Origin: Lophium mytilinum
Lineage: Eukaryota; Ascomycota; Dothideomycetes; Mytilinidiales; Mytilinidiaceae
DNA length: 64,000 nucleotides
NCBI GenBank assembly: GCA_010093605.1
Contig: MU004181.1
Coordinates: forward strand, 3,316,215 to 3,380,214
Reading direction: 5' to 3'
Program-made: the position numbers and the translations under genes
Part shown: one piece after another, positions 56,133-64,000 of the stretch
How the letters are laid out: each line of letters opens with the position of its first letter
How positions within the stretch are numbered: the first letter of the stretch is position 1
Notes under the pieces: generated by a model
What the model was told of the DNA's origin: nothing
Databases searched by the model: none
The model's input: only the letters and a program-made list of their open reading frames with translations

Positions 56133-57056
56133 GATGTATGAATGAGCTGTCGAGGTCTGCGCGGGGTTAGCTCGGGCACGATAGCAGCTCCGCATCTCTG
56201 CGAGCTCGATTCTACTTACGAGGGAGACGGATCAGGAGATGGATGGGTTGAGGGCGATGAGAGAAGCTAGGGAGAGCTTGGGGCTGCGAACGATGAGCGC
56301 TGCTGGCGGATCGACGTGACGGGAGCTTTGGGGCATGCAGGGCACTTACGAGAGGTCACGGCGAGAAGCGGGGGTGAAGGGAGGGCGAATTGGGTGGCGG
56401 AGAGAAGGCTCGGAGAGGTCGGGCGTGGTGAAGGGGAGGAGAGGGGCGGATGGAGCGGAGGGTGATGAGTGGCAGCGCGGTGTGTCGATGTTGGCGGAGA
56501 GAGAGTGTTGAGGCGACGAGGTGGAAGACAAAGAGTAGAAATTATGGCCCGCGGGTCTTAGCGAGGTCGCTCTTTCAAGTTGCGTCAAGCTTCCGCCGAG
56601 CTACTGTCACGCTTGTGGCTGCCCGGGTGGAGTGCAGCAAGAGTGGTGCAGCAGGCGGGTAGGAGGAATTAATGCTTTACAGATATACTTCGTAGAGCCG
56701 AATCTGCTGCAGGAGTGCAATTGCGCAGCTCTTTGCCTGCTGCAGCGCTGCCTCCACCGCTGAAAACGCACGTCCACGACCCCGCTGCCAAGAGCAGGGT
56801 TGCATGCGAAAGCTCCACGTTGCTATTGCTGTCTACTTCGGCCCAGTGCCAGGCTCCCCGTCACAGCCGTGAACTGCAGGCCGTGTTCCTCGACGTCGAG
56901 AAGGGCAGCGAATCGGTCTACACCTCTCAAGAAAGTCACTTCCAGGCAAAAATTCATCACGTACCTACTCATAAAACTTTTCGATTCGTAGCATCAACCC
57001 CTTTGAGTTCACACACGTCAAGAAGCCGATCCCAGGTATATGTAGTAGAGAACCAG
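56133..57056. other. Intergenic, KH promoter and ADH 3' flank
   Basis: On the minus strand the first 250 bases carry C/T-rich tracts and several donor/acceptor-like sites, so a 5'-UTR intron of the KH gene is possible. No other gene is seen. Confidence 0.5.
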
Positions 57057-58377
57057 CTACTTCGTCGCGTCGAATATAACCTTCTGCGCCTTCATCTTGT
57101 CGAAAAGATCGTAGCCTGCCACCGCCTCCGACAGCGGCATGATCTTATCCGCCATGAATCTGTACACGTTTAGTGCCACGTACAGGGCCATGCTCCGCCT
57201 CGCACAACTCACCCGAGCAGGTGCTGTTTCTGTTTGAGCTTGTCCAGAGCCTGGGGAAATATCGACCTCACAGGGCATCTGCCCATTTGAACCCGTACGT
57301 TCTTGCCGTATGCTTCGGTGCCGGTCCAGGGAATCTGCACGGGATCAGCTTAGGCGTCAATTGCATGTCAGGCAAGTGAATTTACCTCGCCGTTGTGCAC
57401 ACCAACACTGCTGATGATGCCCCATGGCCTGAGCAGCTCAAAACCCATTCTCAGAGCTGGGCTGAGCCCAACGACCTCAATAACCACGTCAGCGCCACGT
57501 CCGTCAGTGAGCTCCTTGACCCGCTTGTTCAGGCCTTCACGGTCTTTCTGGAAATTCCACGGCTCTGCGCCGAGTGACTTTGCGAGATCGAGGCGGGACT
57601 CGATCGAGTCAACTGCAAGCAAGTGCTTTGGTTTGTAGTCCTCTGCATTGATCACCGCGCAGAGACCTACAGGGCCGCAGCCAATCACAACAACAGTTGA
57701 CTCGGCAATCTGCGATTTGCTTAGCTCTTTGAAAGCGTTGTGTGCGGCGAAGTAGCCAGTTGGGAATATGTCGGCCATGAGGACCAAGGCGTCGTCTGAG
57801 ATGTCGTCGGGCGCTTTCATGACGGTCGCGTCGGCCAATGGCACTCGTACCTATCCAAATATAAGTACTACTGATACTCGACCCTGTACTGAGTATCATA
57901 CGTATTCAGCCTGTGCTCCATCCAAGCCTGCACTCCCAAAGAGTAACGACTTTGTGCACCGCGATGAAAATCCGTTCTTGCAGTAGAAGCAGTCACCACT
58001 ACTGGCGTTAATGGCTGGAAGAATAGAGAGACTACCTGGCTTACCACGAGGCAGTGAAAGGCGAGACGACGTGGTCGCCTTTCTTCACAGTCTTCACGTT
58101 GCTGCCGACCTCCTCCACAGTTCCCGTAAATTCGTGTCCCATGATAAAGCCCGTTGGACTCGGTTGGTGCCCACGGAAGACATGAAGCTCACTAGAAACA
58201 AGGAAGTCTACTGTCAGTATTTCCAAACAAAGTGTTGATTGATGGTACGACTCACCTTCCACACAGTGCTGTCTTCCCCACCTTGACAATTATATCGGAG
58301 GTCTCCTCGATCTTTGGAACTGGTCGATCTTCAACCACTACCTCGCCAGGTCCTTTGAAAACAACAGCGCGCATCAT
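57057..58377 (-). CDS. Zinc-dependent medium-chain dehydrogenase, with one-base frameshift
   Basis: Minus exons are 58377-58256, 58191-58045, 58001-57902, 57850-57386, 57335-57213 and 57159-57057. ALCGSELH and GHEFTGTVEEVG supply the catalytic zinc ligands; CSGDCFYCKNGFSSRC is the structural zinc site; VVVIGCGPVGL is the NAD(P) Rossmann loop. The layout matches fungal alcohol/formaldehyde-dehydrogenase-like proteins of about 350 residues. All splice phases agree until exon 5, where the reading IPWTGTEAYGK must shift by one base to continue VRVQMGRCPVRSIFPQAL; the extra base is in an A run (minus strand) near 57300. Exon 6 (FMADKIMPLSEAVAGYD) then fits. The gene is thus broken by +1 in this sequence, or the base is an error; everything else is intact. 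Confidence 0.85.
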
Positions 58378-58949
58378 TTTTGCTTTCAATACAGTTACTG
58401 CTGGAAATAGCTTGGAAAGCCTTCGAGAGAGATCGAAAGCTCCACCTCAAAGGTGGGCAAGGAACGTTTATGTCTACTATTGTGACGCCACTAGAACGAA
58501 AAGAGGATCAGGGCGGTCCAATGCCGCGGCAGCCTGTGCGGGGTAGTGGCCGCTGCAACTCGATGAGAACATACAAAGGTATTGGAACAGACGAGGACGT
58601 GATAGTGACATGCATGCACATTATTGGCCGGGCAGGAATATTATAATAGTTTACTTTAAGAGGGCTGGACAAATCAGACTACCTACCAGTTGCCCTGTGC
58701 TGTACCTGCAGCCTCTCGCCGTCCCATTGCTCTGTAGTGGCGGCAAATTCAACCGACGAATCATATTGACGGTATATTCAGCATCCAATAAACTCCTGGA
58801 ACTCCCATGCCTGCCGAAGTGTCCTGCAAAAACCCCAAGAGCGTCCTGTCATGTCCAAAACTCCAGTCCTGATGCTTGCCATACGCCATTGGGCGGCTAA
58901 ATGCCACTGCCTCCACGTTTCGAGCAACTACCCCACCCAGTCCGCCACG
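58378..58949. other. Intergenic, no gene supported
   Basis: Promoter of the dehydrogenase and 3' flank of the Yippee gene. No coding signal. Confidence 0.55.
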
Positions 58950-59369
58950 TTACGAAACTGAGCAGAGCATCTCGGCCTCGAGGATGTATTTGCCCTCCTT
59001 GTACTTCTCGGACGCTTCGTAGGCCTTGTCGTACTTCCAGCCCACCGTGACATTGCACTGCCGGCACTGAATGTCGCGCACGACATGGCGACCGGTTGTC
59101 ATGTTCCGCTCGCTCGGATCGCTCTCGATGATGTTGACCACCGAGTCGAAGAGGTAGGCTTTGCCGTGCTGGCCTCGGAAGTTCTGTGAATCATATGTGC
59201 GGTTAGCTACGTCGGAGGAAGCGGGGAAAGAAGAGGATTGTTTGAACAAACACGCGCAAGGAGCACTAACCCGACTGATGATGTCGTCATGGTTCGAGAG
59301 ATGGGTCTTGCAGTCCTTGCAACCGTAGATCCTGTCGGAGTCGAGGTACACGTTGTATGCTAGTCCCAT
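58950..59369 (-). CDS. Yippee-family zinc-binding protein
   Basis: Minus exons 59369-59271 and 59183-58950 give 110 residues, the usual length for the family. Two CxxC pairs bind zinc: YGCKDCKTHLS near the N-terminus and IQCRQCNVTVGWKYDKAYE near the C-terminus. IISRNFRGQHGKAYLFDSVVNI is the highly conserved join across the intron, and KEGKYILEAEMLC closes the domain. Yippee folds resemble the Mis18/cereblon zinc domain; roles reported in other organisms concern cell division and ubiquitin ligase complexes. The 87-base intron is in frame and contains no stop, so a 139-residue form is possible if it is retained. Confidence 0.95.
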   Translation of the reverse strand: MGLAYNVYLDSDRIYGCKDCKTHLSNHDDIISRVSAPCACLFKQSSSFPASSDVANRTYDSQNFRGQHGKAYLFDSVVNIIESDPSERNMTTGRHVVRDIQCRQCNVTVGWKYDKAYEASEKYKEGKYILEAEMLCSVS

Positions 59370-60442
59370 GGCGGGGAGAGTCCTGGTGAGAACGCCAGCA
59401 GAGGGGCAATGTTGGATGTGAGAGACTCTATAAGAGGGCCTCTGAGAGTGGTTATGGAGGTACTGGTGCTGCGGATGACGAGGGCGGCCGTTTGTCAGTC
59501 CACCGTTCACCTGCCAGATCACCGTAGGCGGCGTGGCTGATGGGTGATGAGGAGCGGATGAGGAGCACACGGGAGCACCGAGCAGATGACCCGGCGGTTC
59601 TTGTCAGACGGGTAGAGTAGGCTTGGGAAATCCTGAAATTTAGCTTGTATGCACCTCGAGAGGGGCTGCTTCTAATGACACGAGTGAGGTCAACGGCACC
59701 AGCGGGGAGCGGGAGCTTGAGCTTGGGCAACCTGGGAAGAGCTCGGGCTTGGAGATCACGTGCGGAGCAGGCGAGTGGGGAGAGGCTGCGGAGTGAGGTT
59801 GAAAGAGAGTTAGCTGATTGGAAGGGCGGCTGAATATGGCACTGAGCAGGTGAAGCTGGCCCTCGCTGGCTAGTGGTGATGCATGAAGAGGTGGCCCGGT
59901 TCAATCAGCCTAGACGTGGCAGAAATGCTCGGCTGCAACCAGCATCTAAATGAGTATCCCGAGTATCAACAGCAGGCGGGGCAGATATACAATATACAGA
60001 TATACACGAGGATAGCCGGCGTTGTGAGACGGCAGCTCCTAAGACGTGGTCAGGGGCTATCCAGTTTCCGTGAAGCTGAGTTGCAAGTGCTTTGACGCAT
60101 GATCAGATGGAAGGTCAATCGACGATTTCGACACGCCTGATTACGCGCTGGCCTCTCAGACAGCCAGCTGCCCACCGTGACATTGCCGCTAGCGTGCAGC
60201 GAGTGGTGCAGCGCGTTGCAGTAGGTATCTATAGGTTCACAGGTTCGTGTCGCAGGGCTGGCGGCTCAACTCCCAGCCTTCAGCATTGTTTTCCGCGATT
60301 CCAGAAAAACCGCCTAGAAGGTTCCACCGGCCGCCTACTGTGCCCACCAGCCCTGAAGCGACACCAACTCTACGCCAATTTAGGTTTCCTTTTACCACCA
60401 CATTCCCAGCAGTTAGTGCCGTAGTGTGTCACCTCAGGCCCG
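59370..60442. other. Divergent intergenic region of Yippee and DnaJ genes
   Basis: A 1.07-kb stretch between divergent starts. It is moderately GC-rich. No coding signal or RNA gene is found. Confidence 0.55.
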
Positions 60443-62746
60443 ATGGTTCTTCCCTCCCTCTTCGCCAAAAACAAGAAGAAACACCACAACCCGCAGTCCA
60501 ACAGTCACCCGCCTGCCCAGGGCACCCCTCCCTCGTCACCCGAGAAAAAGTCGTTCCCGCGTCTGGCCAAAGACAAGGACCGCGACCGCGATCGGGACCG
60601 CCGCCCCAACTCCACCCACTCCAGCAAAAGCTATTCCAAGTCCTCTAAATACGACCGCGACTCACACCCCCTCAACCTCCCGCCCGACGAGCTGAGACGG
60701 CTCTCGGCGCTGTCCACCATGAGCGACCATGGCACGCCGCAGCCCATGGACGTCGACCGCGAGTTCACCTCGTCGCCAGTGCCCTCGAGCCCGGCCAACC
60801 CTCCCCAGGCCCCCGGCGCCTTTCCCAAGACCACTCCAAATGGCACCAGCGAAGAGCAGGAACCCGGCCCACGGCCTCCGCCGCACCGCTATACCACCAG
60901 TCCTCCGCCGCAGTCACAGCCCGCAGCACCGGCCCAGTCGGCACCAGCTCCGCCTGCAGTAGATGCAGAGGCATGCAAAGCCTCCGGGAACAAGTTCTTC
61001 AAGGCTCGGGAGTACCAGAAGGCCATTGATGAATACTCGAAGGGTGAGAACAAATCCTATTCTCCAGCTATTTCGGCTGCTGCCTGCCGCCAGCCAACCT
61101 ACTGTTTCACACAATCTCTACACTAGAATATTGAAGCTAACAGGTTATCTGAAGCAATCGACGCCGACCCCAAAAATGCTACCTACTACTCGAACCGAGC
61201 CGCAGCCCTCATGTCCGCCAACCGCTTTGTAGAAGCCCTGGAAGACTGCAAAGTGGCCGATGAGCTTGACCCGCACAACATGAAGATATTACTCCGGCTT
61301 GGACGCCTGTATACCAGTCTCGGAAGGCCGGACGAGGCTTTGGCAGTGTTTGCACAGATCGAACCGCCGGCCTCGGTCAAGGACAAGCAGCCTGCAGTGA
61401 GCATGAAACAGCACATCAAGCAGGCCGAGGAACTGCTGCGCACCGGCACTTCAGGGTCCATGGTCATACACGCTCTCGATCAGGCTGAAAGAGGCCTTGG
61501 ATTCACCGCAGAGAAGCCGAGAAAGTGGAGACTGATGCGCGGAGAGGCATACTTGAAGATGGGTAACGTCAATGCACTTGGAGATGCAATGAACGTCGTC
61601 ATCTCATTGCTGCAGAAAAATGCGCAAGATCCCGATGCGTTGGTGCTACGGGGCCGCATTTATTATGCTCAAGGAGACAACGATAGTGCCATCAAGCACT
61701 TCCGGCGAGCCCTAGACTGCGATCCGGACTTTACAGCCGCGGTGAAATACCTGCGAATGGTGCAGAAGCTGGACCGCATGAAGGAGGAAGGCAATGCCTC
61801 TTTTAAGGCTGGGCGACTCCAAGAAGCAGTGAGCAAGTACACCGGAGCGCTAGAAGTTGATCCCTTGAACAAGGGAACGAACTCTAAAATTCTCCAAAAC
61901 CGAGCTCTTTGCTACACAAGGGTAAGAATACCTGTCTTGGTTTGGTCTACAAAGCTCAGTGACTAATCGAGTGCTACAGCTAAAAAACTATACTGGTGCC
62001 ATTGCGGACTGCACGCGAGCACTCGAGCTCGACCCCACCTACACTAAAGCCAGAAAGACAAAGGCCAAGGCATTAGGAGAGTCTGGAAATTGGGAGGAGG
62101 CTGTTCGCGACCTGAAGGCAATTTACGAGGCCAACCCCCAGGAACCAGGCATGGCGAAGGAGATTCGGAACGCAGAGCTAGAACTAAAGAAGAGCAAGAG
62201 GAAGGACTACTACAAAATCCTCGGTATCGAGAAAGATGCCACCGAAACCGAGATCAAAAAGGCATACCGGAAACTGGCCATCGTACATCATCCAGACAAG
62301 AACCCAGATGACGAACAGGCTGCAGATAGATTCAAGGAAATTCAGGAGGCGCACGAAACCTTGAGCGATTCACAGTAAGTTACACAAGTCCTTATCTTGA
62401 TAGAATCGATACTAACACTCATCCAGGAAGCGAGCGCGATATGACAGCGGAGAAGACCTCATTGATCCGTCAGAGATGTTCGGAGGTGGGGGTGGCTTTG
62501 GCGGCATGGGCGGCGGCGGTGGCGGTGTGCAGATAGACCCTGAAATGCGTAAGTCAGGTTCCTCGCGACTTCATATGTACCCTCAGACTAACGATATCAG
62601 TTTTCAACATGTTTGGGGGGACCGGTGGTGGTGGTGGAGGGGGTAGCCCCTTTGGCTTCGCTGGCGCGCAGGGTGGCAGCCCCTTTGGGCAGCGCTCTGG
62701 CGGGCGACGAGGGCAACAATATCCAGGCGGGTTCCCATCGTTCTAG
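60443..62746 (+). CDS. TPR and J-domain co-chaperone (DNAJC7/TPR2 type)
   Basis: Exons 60443-61043, 61155-61921, 61980-62374, 62427-62548 and 62601-62746 give 676 residues. The first 165 are disordered and rich in Ser, Pro, Lys and Asp. TPR motifs run from about residue 180 ([20 protein letters not shown]) to about 510, with [20 protein letters not shown] and [16 protein letters not shown] as clear repeats. The J domain starts at residue 532 ([21 protein letters not shown]), with its HPD triad at 560-562. The C-terminus is Gly/Phe-rich ([17 protein letters not shown]), as in type I/II J proteins. Such proteins link Hsp70 and Hsp90 and adjust client transfer between them in the cytosol. The first intron (acceptor CTGAAG) was fixed by restoring [18 protein letters not shown]. 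Confidence 0.94.
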
Positions 62747-63754
62747 GAGTCTTCCGCAAAGCAATCCCCGCTTCAACCCATTTGCATATGTTGTTTCTAC
62801 TAGGTCAGACCCCTTGGAGTTCCGGAAGCTTGTTAAAAACTGGGCAACGCGCCTTATGCGTTCTCATAGATCAGCCTGGGTTTCGTATCCTAGATCCGCA
62901 TCTGGATCTGGGTGGCTTTGAAGCGAGCATTGCATAGTTTCTCCTTTGCAGGCACGGTGGTGGTAGGACACTTTTCTTGTAACAACTCATTCAAGAGATC
63001 TGACTAGAGGTTGATAAAGGCGCAACGCCGGTAATTGCCAAGTTTGCTTCCATCTGTGCTGTGGCGTGTTGTAGTGTGTTGCCGGGATGAATTCTGTGCA
63101 TAGCTTCTTGCTGCCGTCATAGGTGCTTCTCAGAACACCTTCACATTCTGGGAAATATGGACTTTTATCATTCCAAACAACGGGTAAGTTTGACACGTCC
63201 CTCAAATCGGGTATCTGTCCACTTGCTTTTCATTTCTGGGGCTCAAATGAAGACTCCCTTGATATTCGCGAACTGTGTTGAAGCACCTCATGCAGCGGCA
63301 AAGTATTTTACGCAGATGATTATTGCTCTTGCACTGTTCGTGCTTTTCGACATCTCGTACACATCAAAGCACTCATATTTCCCGCTATGCTGGGCTTCGA
63401 GGTTGGAGCTGGGCGGCGAGGCGCTCGAGGGCGGCTTCTTCTTTTGGAGCAACCTTGATCCGACGTGACCTCACCTCCAACCTCCACTCTCGTCTCAAAT
63501 TTCTTTTTCTCCATCTCCTTCCACCACCTTCCCGTAACGCGTACGTCCAAGCGGACATCAGATGTAAGTCCGCTACGATATAGGACTGCGACGAGTTGAT
63601 TCGAATGGCGAGAGCAGAAGACGGCGAAGGCACGCTGCGGATGGGCACGCCTTCAAGTCGTCCGCACATCACCGCAGTTCTTTCTCATCAGGCCTCGCTG
63701 CCGGCGCACGTCTCATAGACTCCAGATCCAGGACCTGTCGCCCAAACTTCGAAG
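62747..63754. other. Intergenic, no gene supported
   Basis: It contains the DnaJ 3' flank and the promoter of the gene at 63755. Short open frames on both strands around 63380-63670 show no motif. Confidence 0.5.
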
Positions 63755-64000
63755 ATGAAGCGAAACTGGCAAAACTACCTCGACTGGGACGACCCTATCC
63801 GTAACGCAGCAACCGAACAACAAAAACGGATGATTGCGGCCGACATTGCACGTCACCGGCGCGAGTTTGAGGCTGCTCTTCGCGAGCAGAGAATCAAGAA
63901 AGAATACGAGGAGGGCGAGCTATACTCTTTCACACCGCCGAGCAATGCCCAGCAATTCCCAGCCCAATTTCGGAGGACCCTTCATGCATACAACGGAGTA
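63755..64000 (+). CDS. 5' part of a gene running off the right edge
   Basis: ATG at 63755 opens 82 codons to the window end without a stop. The product begins MKRNWQNYLDWDDPIRNAAT and continues as a charged helix (ADIARHRREFEAALREQRIK) and a Pro/Phe segment. The leader before it is pyrimidine-rich and the codons are used as in neighbouring genes. No family is recognised from this fragment. Confidence 0.7.
   Translation, partial: MKRNWQNYLDWDDPIRNAATEQQKRMIAADIARHRREFEAALREQRIKKEYEEGELYSFTPPSNAQQFPAQFRRTLHAYNGV

Noticed and set aside
1-64000. tRNA or rRNA genes
   Set aside because: I looked for B-box-like GGTTCRANNCC with a matching acceptor stem and found no convincing case; a covariance-model scan would be decisive.

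Overview
The window is filamentous ascomycete (Pezizomycotina) nuclear DNA. Its genes carry many short GT-AG introns (43-121 bases) with CTRAY-type branch sites. Families present are typical of that group: a CYP65-like P450, two fungal rhodopsin-fold (satratoxin SC4-like) membrane proteins, a DAL5-type carrier, a Zn2Cys6 regulator and a fungal C2H2 protein. The class Dothideomycetes is my best guess, but the sequence alone does not prove it. I see no rRNA, tRNA, intact transposon or virus-like element. About 24 genes or gene-like loci were resolved; exon joins were worked out by reading phase.

Layout. 0-7.2 kb, all on plus: a mitochondrial P-loop ATPase, a secreted-cytochrome/b561 membrane protein and an EB1 microtubule plus-end protein. 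7.2-12.7 kb is gene-poor apart from a small membrane-anchored LysM gene. 12.7-24 kb holds a P450, a convergent amino-acid permease, a rhodopsin-fold protein and a long C2H2 protein. 24-27.4 kb has no clear gene; it carries a degenerate array of about 107-bp units followed by an exact 77-bp array with dimeric order. 27.4-36.7 kb is all on minus: a disordered protein, Sec39 (Dsl1 tethering complex), an RBR ubiquitin ligase and a small secreted-type gene with one stop in its frame. 38.6-42.3 kb: a second rhodopsin-fold gene, a near-palindromic fold-back element of about 208 bp, and a DUF2196/zinc-finger gene. 42.7-49.2 kb: a DAL5-like carrier and a Zn2Cys6 regulator transcribed from a shared 455-bp region, then an M20 amidohydrolase. 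49.4-64 kb is mostly housekeeping: HUT1-like ER transporter, a tandem-repeat protein, a three-KH RNA-binding protein, a zinc dehydrogenase carrying a one-base frameshift, Yippee, a TPR-DnaJ co-chaperone, and the start of another gene at the right edge.

Most genes look independently regulated. The one arrangement that reads as a functional module is carrier, regulator and hydrolase at 42.7-49.2 kb, which could take up and cleave an amide- or ureide-type nitrogen source. The structures least explained by known features are the 107/77-bp arrays, the fold-back element, the 58-codon tandem-repeat gene, and a recurrent switch from C-rich to G-rich coding sequence along the 5'-to-3' direction of several genes.
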